64,000 bases of DNA from Dactylellina haptotyla (taxonomy: Eukaryota > Ascomycota > Orbiliomycetes > Orbiliales > Orbiliaceae). Below, piece by piece: positions 1-11,096 of this stretch (the first letter of the stretch is position 1; every line of letters starts with the position of its first letter). Position numbers and translations under genes: made by a program. Where the stretch lies: contig CM062379.1 of the NCBI GenBank assembly GCA_031310005.1, positions 1,178,001 to 1,242,000 on the forward strand, read 5' to 3'. The notes under the pieces are model-generated. The model saw only the letters and a list, made by a program, of their open reading frames with translations. It was not told the origin of the DNA and made no database searches.

Positions 1-3000
1 CATGAGACGAAGCTTATGAGAAACGCCACCGCCACACCAATCAAGAGAACAAATGTAGAGCGATTGCTCAACAAACAGATTCTCATGTTGGTTGCAATTC
101 TGTTGGTTCTTTCCCTCGTTTCTTCGGCAGGAGACGTCATTCTACTCGGAACACAGCTCAACCAAGTGCCATACCTTTATCTTGAGGATACCAGCCTTGT
201 CCAGCAGTTTTTCAAAGATATTCTGACATATTGGGTCTTGTATTCCAATCTTGTCCCTATTTCGTAAGACTCCATTTCACCATCTCGTTATTTTACAGTC
301 ACTGATTTGGCATATAGCTTGTTCGTCACCGTGGAATTGGTCAAATATTTCCAAGCCTTCCTCATCAATTCTGATCTTGATATCTACTACCCGGAGACAG
401 ATACCCCTGCAGTATGCAGGACGTCCAGTTTGGTAGAAGAGCTCGGCCAGATAGAATACATTTTCTCCGACAAAACAGGCACACTTACTTGCAACATGAT
501 GGAATTTCGACAATGTTCGATTGGAGGAGTTTGCTATGGCGATGAAGTCTCCGAAGATAAACGTGCTACGGTCCAAGACGGTGTCGAAATTGGTGTCCAC
601 GATTTTAAGCGACTCAAGGAGAACCTCAACAGCCACCCGACCCGTGAGATAATGCATCAGTTTTTGGTTTTGCTATCTACTTGCCACACTGTTATTCCAG
701 AGCGAAATGATGAAAAACCAACCGAAATCAAGTATCAGGCTGCATCCCCCGACGAAGGAGCTTTGGTAGAAGGTGCCGTCCAGCTTGGATACCAGTTCAT
801 CTCTCGTAAACCACGTTCTGTAACCATCAGTGTCAATGGCCGCGAAGAAGAATACGAACTCCTCAATGTTTGCGAATTCAACTCCACCAGAAAGCGAATG
901 TCGACTATTTTCCGTTGTCCCGATAGAAAGATCAGGATATATACCAAGGGCGCCGACACTGTCATTTTGGAACGATTGGCCAAGGACAACCCGACTGTTG
1001 ATGTTACTTTGCAACACTTGGAAGATTACGCCACCGAGGGTCTCCGAACACTTTGTCTTGCTATGCGTGAGATCCCCGAGCAGGAATACCAGCAATGGTC
1101 ACAGATCTACGACAAGGCTGCTACTACTATCAACAACAGAGGAGAGGAACTCGATAAGGCCGCTGAGCTCATCGAGAAGGAACTTTTCTTGCTTGGTGCA
1201 ACTGCTATTGAAGATAGGCTACAAGACGGCGTCCCGGAAACCATCCACACACTTCAGACTGCTGGTATCAAGGTTTGGGTTTTGACTGGCGATCGACAGG
1301 AAACTGCCATCAACATCGGAATGAGTTGTAAACTTATCAGTGAAGATATGACTCTTATTATTATCAACGAAGAATCTTTCGACGCTACCCGGGATAATCT
1401 CAACAAGAAACTGGCTGCTATAAGAAGTCAAAAAGACGCCAACATGGAAGCGGAAACCCTGGCTTTGATTATTGACGGACGTTCTCTTACATACGCCTTG
1501 GAGAAGGAACTTGAAAAGACATTCCTTGACATTGCCGTTATGTGTAAAGCTGTTATCTGCTGGTACGTACGATCTTGTCGCGGAACATCTAGGGTAAAGC
1601 TAACTTTCATCTAGTCGTGTGTCCCCACTGCAAAAGGCTCTCGTTGTCAAACTAGTCAAGCGACATCTCAAGGCAATCCTCCTCGCCATCGGTGACGGTG
1701 CCAACGATGTTTCCATGATCCAGGCTGCCCACGTTGGTGTTGGTATCAGTGGTGTTGAAGGTTTGCAGGCAGCAAGAAGTGCCGACGTCGCCATTGGTCA
1801 ATTCAGATTCTTGAGAAAGCTACTCTTGGTCCACGGAGCTTGGAGTTATTCGCGTATCAGTCGTGTCATCTTGTATTCTTTCTACAAGAATGTTACCTTG
1901 TTCATGACGCAGTTTTGGGTAGGTCCTCTTGACGGTATCAGTTTAGTGGATTGAGCCTAAACGCTAACTTTTCAAATAGTTCGTTTTCCGAAATCGCTTC
2001 TCTGGTCAAGTTATTTACGAATCCTGGACGCTTTCTTTCTATAACGTCTTGTTCACTGTGCTCCCGCCTCTCGCCATGGGTGTCTTTGATCAGTTCCTCA
2101 GCGCCAGACTGCTTGACAGATATCCACAGATGTACCAGCTTGGTCAAAAGGGCTTTTTCGTAAGTCTAGTTCGTTCAATCCATCATAAAGATCATAGCTA
2201 ACTTTTAAACAGTTCAAAATGAGTAGTTTCTGGGCATGGCTCATTAACGGATTTTACCATTCGCTATTGCTCTACATCGCCTCAGAGTTTGTTTTCCGAT
2301 GGGATCTTCCACAAAGCGACGGAAGAATTGGCGGCCATTGGGTGTGGGGTACTTCGAACTATACCGCAGCTCTTGCAATCGTCTTGTGCAAGGCTGCCTT
2401 AGTTACAAAGTGAGTTCATATGTTCCGTGATTGTGATTTGACTTGACTAACTTTCTTCCAGTATCTGGACAAAGTACCATGTTATCGCTATTCCCGGATC
2501 TATCATCATCTGGTTGGCATTTTTGCCCGCCTACGCAACAGTTGCCCCGATGCTCCACTTTTCTACCGAGTTCACCGGCATCATTCCACGTCTTTACTCA
2601 TCTCCAGTTTTCTGGCTCTTCGCTTTCGTTATGCCATTCATCTGCCTCATTCGTGACTTCTCTTGGAAATAGTAAGTTCATACATCTGTTTGCCAGTTAT
2701 TATTACCCCTACTAATTAATATTCCAATTTAGTGCCAAGCGAATGTACTTCCCACAAACTTATCACTATGTTCAAGAAATCCAGAAATATAACATCCAAG
2801 ATTACAGGCCAAGGTTTGTTGCTCATAGCACCCCAGATTTCAGATTATTTTGAATGCTCGCTAACAAAATCGCACAGAATGGAACAATTCCAAAAGGCCA
2901 TTCGCAAAGTTCGACAAGTACAGCGCATGCGCAAACAGCGCGGCTACGCCTTTTCGCAGGCCGATGAAGGTCAAGCACGCTTGATTCAAGCTTACGATAC

Positions 3001-3052
3001 TACGAAGGAACGTGGACAATGGGGAGAAATGAAGAGTGTACGAAAATCATGA
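1..3052 (+). CDS. DRS2: DRS2-type P4-ATPase phospholipid flippase, 5' end outside window
   Basis: Aminophospholipid translocase of late Golgi and endosome membranes, which moves phosphatidylserine to the cytosolic leaflet. The gene enters the window already open (codon phase begins at base 1). Exons read as 1-263, 318-1562, 1615-1918, 1980-2159, 2213-2409, 2462-2671, 2733-2813 and 2878-3052, giving about 884 residues of a family that normally has about 1300. Visible are the phosphorylation motif DKTGTLT (Asp codon at 469-471), the nucleotide-binding region, the hinge [10 protein letters not shown] near 1690-1720, and six C-terminal membrane segments. The cytosolic tail contains GYAFSQ, matching the autoinhibitory tail of DRS2 rather than DNF or NEO1 members. 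All eight exons join in frame and the stop is TGA. The N-terminal actuator region and start lie outside. Family assignment is very secure; the DRS2 subfamily is assigned from wording around the DKTG site and the tail. Confidence 0.95.
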
Positions 3053-3520
3053 TTGCGACCCTTTCTTTTATTTTTCAAAAAAACATTTCCTTTTACCGTT
3101 ATTTTATACTGTTCGTCCATTACCCGTTTTGAAAACAGCCACAACATTTTGGGGCTCCTTGGCTTTCCCTCCCCTTCTTCTGTAGTTATATAAAATTCAT
3201 TCAACACCACCAAAAAGAATATGTGTGTATCTTCTGGCGCCTGAAACGATTCCTCTCTATATTTCTTGTTACTTTTTCTTTCTCTTTTCTCTGTGTCCGC
3301 TTTTAATGTAATACATTATGGGAATGCAAGATATGGAAGAATTTACTTGGATGAATATCAAAATTCGAATGTACTGTGCTGGTGGAATGTGTGATAGATT
3401 TGGTGAGTTTAAGCTTACTTGTGTTGGCACGTGTGCTTCACAACATCCCACCTTCGCCGTAATACCCCACGACACCACCCCGCGATCCAACAAACATCTC
3501 GCAACCGACGCCATCCAAAC
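3053..3520. other. intergenic: DRS2 3' UTR and TIP41 upstream region
   Basis: No gene seen. T-rich stretches follow the DRS2 stop, and a strongly pyrimidine-rich run lies at about 3253-3300. This is the sort of CT-rich tract found upstream of fungal housekeeping genes and probably belongs to the TIP41 promoter. Confidence 0.6.
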
Positions 3521-4635
3521 ATGACATCAATGCCGCCACCTCCCCCCGCGTTCTCAGCGGTTGCGCGAGAAGCCCAAGCCGTCATGCCGACGGCTGTCGA
3601 CGCGGGCAAATCGATTACCGTCAGCGGGTTCAAAATCACCACACGAAAACTACCAATCCTCAACGCTCAAGAGATAGACGCGATGACGGAAAAGTTAGGG
3701 ATTGCGCCACCGGAAATGATTTTTGGGAACAACATCGTTTCTATCGAGAAGGTTGGCGCCGATGGTAGCGCTGCAGCTGAGAATCTCTGGAAGATCGAAT
3801 TTAATGCGCTGGACGCATTGGATTTGGTGGATAAGACGGGGAACGATATGTTGAAGGTGGCTTATTCGTCGGCATGGCAGAAACAGAGGTAGGTAAGAAG
3901 GGTCTTTCGTTTTAAAGGACAATTTTAATACTCAGTATTTGTTGTGGATGTTCTTTTATGGATTGGGCTAATTGGCTGATGATGTTGGTAGGGAGAAAAT
4001 GCACGAAGGGATTAAGGAAGTTGTCAAGCCGTTCGACTGGACTTATTCGACGAATTATCAGGGATCGATTACACCTGGGGTAGGATTACCTTGTCCACGG
4101 TGGTAGTGATAATTAAGAAGTAAATGTCTAATGCGAGTAAAATAAGCAGGCAAAACCTTTCGAACCGACACAAGATCAAATCCCGCTCGACAAACTCCGC
4201 CGGCAGGACCCGATTCTCTTCTTTGACGATGTGATGCTCTACGAAGACGAGTTGGCGGACAACGGCATGTCGATATTATCTGTTAAGATCCGCGTGATGC
4301 CTGCGCGGTTGCTTCTCCTCGCGAGGTTCTATATGCGGCTTGATGATGTCGTGTTTAGGATCAGAGATACCAGGGTATTCGTTGAGTTCGCGGAGGGCTT
4401 GGTGTTACGGGAGTATCAAGAACGAGAGGATTCGTACGATAATGTCCGACAAGTAAGTTCTACTATTTCGATCTGTGATGGACAAATATTTGGTAAACGT
4501 AGACAAGGGTGTTAACTGGAATGATAGAAAATTCCGCCGTACAGAGATGATATCCCGGCTATTATGAGGGACCCGAACCAGATGGCGGAGTATTTACCGC
4601 TGAGATCTGTTACCGTTGAGAAGGTGGTCTTATAA
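3521..4635 (+). CDS. TIP41: TIP41-like protein, TOR/PP2A phosphatase regulator
   Basis: TIP41 binds the PP2A-associated protein TAP42 (or the phosphatase catalytic subunit in animals) and relays TOR signalling. Exons 3521-3888, 3992-4079, 4150-4452 and 4528-4635 give 288 residues, close to the family's usual size. Recognisable conserved blocks, in order, are PEMIFGNN, the FNALDALDLV block, WTYSTNYQG, the IPLDKLRRQDPILFFD block, and the stretch ending in RDTRVFVEF. The start is the first ATG in frame with these blocks, followed by a proline-rich leader (MTSMPPPPP). All introns are 69-103 bases with GT...AG ends, and reading frame is kept at each junction. The downstream neighbour CBP3 lies on the same strand 357 bases away, so each probably has its own promoter. 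Confidence 0.93.
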
Positions 4636-4992
4636 GTTTGGTTTACATGTGGGACAAGGCGTTAATGGAGTCAGTCCTATTAATTGAGCAGCTGGTTAGG
4701 CAAGGCGGTTTTGATGAGACCGTAAAAGCCTTGGATATACATAGCCTTTGAACTGTCAAAAACAATTTAAAACATTGAAATTATCAAATATTCCCCGTAG
4801 AAACTAGTTATTCTTATCGAGGGTGGTACTGTGAATTGCCCTGTCTTCCTAGTGCGGGTGTTACTATATTCGCTAGCTGCACAGACTGGACTGTTGCGTT
4901 GCGAAGAGGGACCCCTGTCAAATTTTTATCGTTCCCGAAATTTTTCGAGCTTCGTCTCTGATATCAGCTCCCAGGCTTCACCAAACCGCAAA
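4636..4992. other. intergenic between TIP41 and CBP3
   Basis: Holds the TIP41 3' UTR and CBP3 upstream sequence. A reading frame runs through 4831-4992 into CBP3 but lacks the conserved start context, so I treat it as untranslated. No repeat or RNA gene seen. Confidence 0.55.
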
Positions 4993-6053
4993 ATGTCGCT
5001 GATAGAGCCCATATTGCCCTCGCTGAGAGCTGGTCTCTCCCAGTCGGTATGTATACTCTTCTGGAGCCACTTGGGAGTCTATGCTTACAATTCCACTATG
5101 ATCCTGCAGACCCGCCAAATCGCACGAAAGAAGCCAATCCCGTCGGCAGCAATATCTCTCTACACTCCATCCAGCGCCTTCAAACGCAAATTAACACCGA
5201 TATTACCACCTACCGTTACCCCGTTAAGAACATTCACACAGAGCTCAAAAGTTCTACAATTTGAACCTCCTCCGACCTCAGAAGATGAAAAGCCAGCATC
5301 GTTAAGAGAGAAGCTCACGCGGGCTCTCAGTTCTGTTATGCCGAAGGGGACAAAGGAGCAATACTGGGCGTACAAGAAGACGGAGGAACTATATAAAGAA
5401 TGTAGGCTACAGGGAGAATACCACCCAGACCAGCTGATAACTGGTAAGGGGAAATTTTGGTACGAAGGTACGGATATATAAACCACACTTGCAGCTCAAA
5501 TTGGGAGTCAAAACACTAAACGAAAAATACATTAGAATGCGGCCTGGTCCCTTGTCTCCGTACCTGGTGCTCGATCTCCAACCTGCACGTCTGGATGCTT
5601 ATGGTGCGCATCCGGCACCTCGAGCCACGTGCGCGCGCGAAAATGTGGCAGCAAAATCTCATCAACCACTATTATTTCGACATCGAAGAGCTCCTCACAA
5701 AGCGACACATGGTCTCCTCGAACTCGAGGCGGCAGAAGACGATGAAGGAGCTGTACGAAGGATTTCGATATATGATCTTAACCTTCGACGAGGCGCTTAT
5801 CCGAGGCGATGCGTGGATGGCACAGGCGGTCTGGCGGTGTTTGTATGTTTCGAAGGAGGATATGGATATGCAGAAGTTGGCGATTATAACGAGTTATATC
5901 AGGAGGATTCTGTCCGGGTTGGAGAAGTTGGATGAGGAAACGATATTGAGTGCTCAAGTGTTCTTCGGGAACCCTATGGATGAGTTGCCTGTGGTGGAGA
6001 GATTCAGTGAGATCTTGCCGCCGCCTACGACTAACGGCAAAAAATCGCGGTGA
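4993..6053 (+). CDS. CBP3: CBP3/UQCC1 family cytochrome bc1 assembly chaperone
   Basis: Mitochondrial chaperone that works with CBP6 at the mitoribosome to promote cytochrome b synthesis and complex III assembly. Exons 4993-5046, 5110-5467 and 5536-6053 encode 309 residues. The first 90 or so residues are basic and Ser/Thr-rich, fitting a mitochondrial presequence. The Ubiq_cyt_C_chap core follows, with FWYEECGL across the second junction, then SISNLHVWMLMVRIR and WMAQAVWRCLY. The third exon start is decided by frame: acceptor ...ACATTAG/AA restores E-C-G-L and has a CTAAAC branch point, whereas an earlier AG at 5493-5494 gives a wrong frame. The first intron (63 bases) has no stop and a length divisible by three, so retention would add 21 residues. 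The gene converges on NOC3, whose stop is about 225 bases beyond. Confidence 0.88.
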
Positions 6054-6277
6054 GAATGAGAATGTGATTTGAGAGAGGTCGCTGTTGGTGCGGTTTTGTA
6101 AATAATAGTTGATACTGGTCAACGTGTAGCTGTGAATATTTGTACATATTAAGGCTAATGGTCTACTCACGAGATTCATAACTTGCCGCTAAATGCAGCT
6201 CCCTGTTATACATGTATATGTACATGAGTCTATATCTCAATTATGATAATTAAACATCGAGCTATATCTACACTGAT

Positions 6278-8432
6278 TTATCTGGATGAGGCTGCGCTCT
6301 TCAGCACTAATTTTGACTGCTCCCGAACTTTCGGGCTATAGTGGTTTGCGAGCAGAGCGTGCTCGTATACTGCGCTTCCCGCGAGGGCGTTTGATAATTC
6401 TGGAGTGTCGATGAAAGGATCGTAGGTGCCGTCTCCTACTCTATCTTCGGAAACGAACAAGGGATGCACTTTTCTTGAATGCTTTTTGCTCAGATTTTGT
6501 AGAGAGGTAAGCAATGTGACGCAACTCTTTTCCGGTAGCTGGAGAGCCGCGACGCTTATCCTCTTGGTGAAAGCGGCGACGCGGGCTGAAGATATTTCAC
6601 CAGTTCCTCTCGGCGCTTTGAAGAAAACCACGTCGAGTGACCGTAGCAGCATTTCAATTTCTGTTGCTTTATTAACCTTGCTGCTTGGGATTTCGACCGT
6701 TTCGTCGGATGTTGGATCTGCCAAGTGCAAAGATTTGGACGAGAGCTCGATTGTTGGAGAAAGTGAGAGTAGCAGGAGGACTGAATAAAGATATGTGGTG
6801 AAGAAGGAGAGATCGATATTAACGAGGCCTTTCGCTTCATTTGCTTGATCTGCCAGTAACGAAAATGCGGACACAATGCAGAGGAGAGCTTCTCTTCGTA
6901 GATTTCGCTCCCGCTGGACTGAGTCCGAATTGTCGTCTTCTTCCTCGTCTTCATCACCCTCCGCCTCCTTTCGTGCATCTTCAACGAGTTCCCTGAGTGC
7001 CCCGATAATGTCAGAGAAGAACTCGACATTGATTAAATGAGCGAATCTACACATTCAAATTATAGGTTAGCAGAGTTTTGGTGTTAAAGGTAAATCCAAA
7101 TTAACTGTACCTAGCGAGTCCTTCAAGTGTCGCACCCGTTAAGGATGGCTTCTTTTCTTTCAAAATGCGGAAATAGGTTAAGAAGACAGCCTTTAGCGTT
7201 TCGCTCTGGTTGCGCTCCTTTTCTTCATAGACCACTACCGCATCAGCCTCCCTCATTTGAGCATCAACAACCTTCAATTCCTTCCGCGTTTTCCTTTCCT
7301 TCTTTGTTAACGGAACGCGATCTTTCTTTTTCATCTTCGGCGCTTGTTCGTCTATTGTGTCATAAGACGCCTTCACGTTGAGCTCGGTCAGGAGCCTCAG
7401 CGATAGGAATGTATTGAGAACCGATTCATTCACGAAATAATCCTTTGCCTTCAACATTTTGATAATCATCCTCACAGCCTCCAGACTGCCAGTTCCCGAC
7501 TCATCCTGCCTGAAGAACTCCTCTAGAGTATCCCGACATTTGACAAAAGAGTCATCGATCAATCGAGAGCTGAGTCGTTCGACGACAATCTTCAGAAGCT
7601 CTTGACGGAAATTAAAGTGTGGTACTGTTTCGAGCAGTGTGCAAGTACAAGATATAGCAATGGGACAGAGCTGGCCTCCAATAGTCCGAGATAATCGACC
7701 AAGATTATCCACATATACTTTGTAGCTTGAGACCAAGGATTGTTCGAAGTTCCGGAGTTTTTTGATATCCGATGTGACCTTGATCGCTAGCTCTTCCGAA
7801 GTCAAGGGTCGTATCCGGTAGCCGGGGATTATATCTCGAAATATTGAGACCTGCGTTAACAGGATCAACTTTTTGATTGTTAGGCTGGTTTCGGAATCGA
7901 ATAGCTCTTGTATTCTGCGGAGTTGTTGGTACTAGTTTTACGGTCAGTTTATGCAAGCCTGAGTTTCTGAAGTCAAGTTCCGTACGTTTTCCTCCGGCTC
8001 TTCATTTACAGACGAGGCTAGGGTAGCTAGCTCCTCCTTTGCTTCGAGAAGCCTCTGGCGTTCTGATTTCTTTGGCTTGGCAGGTTCAACCTCTTGCATC
8101 TCCTCGTCGCCGTCGTCTGAGTCGCCCATTTCTCCATCGTTCGAGGCATCTTCCTCGTTGCTACCCGGCGCTTGTTGGTCCAACTGTTCCTCATCCGCTT
8201 CGACTTGAATGATTCTGCCTTCGGGGGTCTTGATTGGCAATCGCTGGGGACCCTCTTTTTCGGACTTCTTCTTTCCTTTCCTCGCCCGTTGTTCGTAGTC
8301 TTGCTCTTCATCCCAGTCCGCCTTTCCGTTTATCGTAGCTTTGCCATTGCGCTTTGCAGAAGTGCCGTTGGGCGCCTGGTCGTTCAGGAACTGTGCGACC
8401 TTTCGCTTTTTTGACTTCGCCAACCCTGCCAT
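6278..8432 (-). CDS. NOC3: Nucleolar complex protein 3 (NOC3), 60S biogenesis and replication licensing
   Basis: NOC3 forms a complex with NOC2 that escorts pre-60S particles from nucleolus to nucleoplasm; in yeast it is also linked to pre-replicative complexes. Exons on the minus strand are 8432-7986, 7931-7111 and 7046-6278, encoding 678 residues. The N-terminus is lysine-rich (MAGLAKSKKRKVAQF) and acidic stretches follow to about residue 130. The NOC3p domain begins near RRIQELFDSETSL and includes LTQVSIFRDIIPGYRIR. The CBF/Mak21-type C-terminal half includes LTGATLEGLARFAHLINVEFF, split by the second intron. Both introns (54 and 64 bases) have standard ends and keep the frame. The start is the only upstream ATG with the typical basic leader. 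It diverges from TFA1 across about 600 bases. Confidence 0.92.
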
Positions 8433-9030
8433 TACGTATATTCGATCCGCCCTTTTGTCCCCGCTGAGATTTCGTGTCTAGCGAACTGCTGTTTGGCTGC
8501 TAGGACCTGAAATCCGATATCTGATATGTCTGTATGAAGAAGTAAAGTTATTTTGGAGGCTCAAACTTTCGTTGTCGCAGTAATTTTTTTTTCTCAGGCG
8601 GGCCCTGTCCGAGCGTCTTGGCAGGATCTGACTTCGCGTTGTGTGCTGCACGCTTGCATTGGTCTCGTCTTGAACGCCATCGTCATCTCTCCATCGCCTC
8701 ATCTGCATCATCACCGATCCACCAACCCCTCCCCTCCGTCTCCCGCCAGGAACCCTCATCCCGCGCCGCAATCGATTCTTGGATCTTCCCACGATACATT
8801 CCCATCGGATAGGCTGGCAACTCTATAATACAACGCCCGCACGGCCTCGGTCCGTCTGGCTGAACCTCCTTCCACAGATGCGTCTTTAGACGGGACTTGC
8901 CTCGTCATATTCCCTCAGGATCCTGTATAACCCGGTTAAGGACATCCCCGACCCGACATCGTTCGACTATCCAAAGTCTCCCGTAGTCGTACAACCTCCG
9001 CCTGAGGACTCGGTCCGATCTCAACCACAA
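8433..9030. promoter_or_regulatory. divergent promoter region NOC3 / TFA1
   Basis: Shared upstream region of two divergent housekeeping genes. Small open frames on both strands lack conserved features and are read as chance. It contains a CT-rich stretch around 8670-8770. No TATA element stands out; assignment as a bidirectional promoter is inferred from gene orientation. Confidence 0.5.
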
Positions 9031-10551
9031 ATGGACGTCGCCAAATCTCTCGTTCGGTGTGTCGCGCGAGCCTTCTACGATGTTAAGCACATTCTCGTAG
9101 TCGACGCGTTGATGATACATTCCGCGTGAGTACACCGGCAGCGAAGGGCATACTTTCGAAAACACTGGCTAATGGGCTCACGTTAGACTCCGTGATGATG
9201 ATCTGGCACATCTCCTCGGCACACAAACGAAGGAACTGCACAAGCTTTGCGGAAAGTTGAAGGAGGATCGTATGGTAAATGTGTAAGGGCTCACATAGTC
9301 CTTAGGAGGGTTGGATCATCTAGAATTTCCGGGCTAATATGGCGAGGGGGAAAACCAGACACACAAGACAGGAACTGAAAGAGGGACAGACCCGAACTGT
9401 CGCACGAACATACTACTATGTTGACTTCCGTGGCACCGTTGATGCGATAAAATACCGAATGCACAAGTTGGAACGAACGGTACAAAGCAAGATGGACACA
9501 GATGCCGAAGCGAAGGGTTACGCTTGCCCTAGATGCCGGAGACGGTTCACGCCGCTAGATGTCCTACCTCTTATCAATCCGGAGACTGGGATGTTTGATT
9601 GTGATAACTGCGGTTCCCAACTGGTGGATGATGATGATAGTGCCGAGATCCTGGAGAGCCAGGAGAGACTGGGACGGCTGATGCAGCAGATGGATAAGAT
9701 TATCAGGATGTTGAGGCAGATCGATGAGCTGGTTGTTCCTGCGTATGTACTGCTCATAATTAGTTTGCAGTCACTGGTTACTAACACGATAGCTTAGAAA
9801 TGACTTCAACGACGCCATTGCAGTCGCAGTCCCGGTCAACCGAGAAAGATCACATGCATCCGCCTTATCGGTTCCAACTACCACCACGACAGTCCACACC
9901 GCTGCCGGGCCCACTATGGAAATCAAGATCACCTCAGACGAAGGCAGATCGGCAGCTGAGCTAGCAGAGCGTGAAAAGAAGGCGGAACAGGCTGAAAAGA
10001 ACGCCCTACCAGCATGGCATACGCAAAGTACGGTCTCCGGTGATCTCACTACTCTGGGAATGAAAGAAGTAGAGGCCAAAGCAGCCAGGCATATCGACTT
10101 TAAAACCGGCGCTAGTACCGAAGAGAAGAAATCGGTTGATGATAAACAAAGCGTTCAGCAATCAGCAATCGATCAATACTACGCATTATTAAGGCAGAAG
10201 CAACAAAATGCGGAACAGGAGGAGGATGAAGAAGATGATGATGATGACGATGAGGACGATATTGTGTTCGAGGAAATCCCTGTAGGGCTGTCGAACGGAG
10301 GTACTGGGCCGCCATCCACGGCCAGCGCCTCCAAGCCATCCACACCGAAGCCCTCACAAGGTTTAACACCACTTGCGAACGGCGTCGGGAAGAACGGGTT
10401 CGACTCTAAAGGCCTTCCGTTGTCTGCCAAGCGAAGTGCCGACCACCTCGACCGCGATGAAGACTCGCCAGGAAAGAAAGTGAAGATTCAGCCACAAGAC
10501 GACGGCGATGACTCAGAGGAAGAAGCGGAGTTTGAGGATATCTCTGTTTGA
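9031..10551 (+). CDS. TFA1: TFIIE large (alpha) subunit
   Basis: General transcription factor that recruits and regulates TFIIH at RNA polymerase II promoters. Exons 9031-9125, 9187-9274, 9324-9742 and 9798-10551 encode 451 residues. The N-terminal winged-helix region opens with MDVAKSLVR and contains DALMIHSALRDDDLA. A zinc ribbon with C129, C132, C154 and C157 (CX2C-X21-CX2C) follows the conserved RTYYYVDFRG. The second intron donor at 9275 was chosen over a GT at 9283, because only it joins in frame to the exon starting at 9324. The C-terminal third is acidic and low-complexity (about 20 D/E residues near 10220-10275), then Ser/Pro-rich, ending in an acidic EEEAEFEDISV tail, as usual for the TFIIH/TFIIB-contacting end of this family. 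Confidence 0.93.
10229..10262 (+). repeat. GAT/GAC trinucleotide tract inside TFA1
   Basis: Imperfect trinucleotide repeat coding for an Asp/Glu run in the acidic C-terminal part of TFIIE alpha. Such tracts vary in length between strains; the coding frame is preserved. Confidence 0.6.
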
Positions 10552-11096
10552 GCAAACAGGTTTCGGTCATCCGTATTAACATTACTTTTTTACCTTCTGC
10601 ACCTTTTATTTTTATTTTTATATTTTCATTGGTGAACATACCCGGTTCTTAAACTAAACCTTTATAATGTTGTTGAAATAGGCGTTTTTATACGGGTTTT
10701 GCATATGGTAACGGTGGGACTTCATGCTTTTCCTCACATCTATCTTAGATTTTTATCTTTGCTTTTGGCTTCTCTGTTTCTTTCCCAAAAATTCGTTTGT
10801 TTTCGTATAAAAGATGTTGATAAATATGTACAATAAGGATTCCCAAGAAAGGAGAGAAGAGAAAAAACATCCAGATCCCTAGCTCCTTGAAAACCCATGG
10901 GGGAGGGCTGTCCAACCATTACGTTCATCTTGCATCGTTCTTCAACAATAAACCCAGTGATAGGAAACAACGCTGGAAAAGGCTCACTAACGCGTGTTTT
11001 GCTCTTCGATACGGTAAAAAGTTAGAAAAATTCGACATGATAGAAAAACTCGCTTTTAGAATCGAAGTGAATGATTGAAATATTTCCGTGATTGCT
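10552..11096. other. convergent 3' region TFA1 / EMP47
   Basis: AT-rich untranslated sequence between two convergent stops, with several T/A runs (for example about 10600-10630) that would suit polyadenylation signals for both genes. No gene seen. Confidence 0.55.

Noticed and set aside
5468-5494. Short alternative intron in CBP3 with acceptor TTGCAG
   Set aside because: Using it leaves the conserved E-C-G-L and LHVWMLMVR blocks out of frame; the acceptor at 5535 restores them.
6205-6226. Short inverted repeat CATGTA...TACATG after CBP3
   Set aside because: Arms of only six bases within TA-rich 3' sequence; expected by chance.
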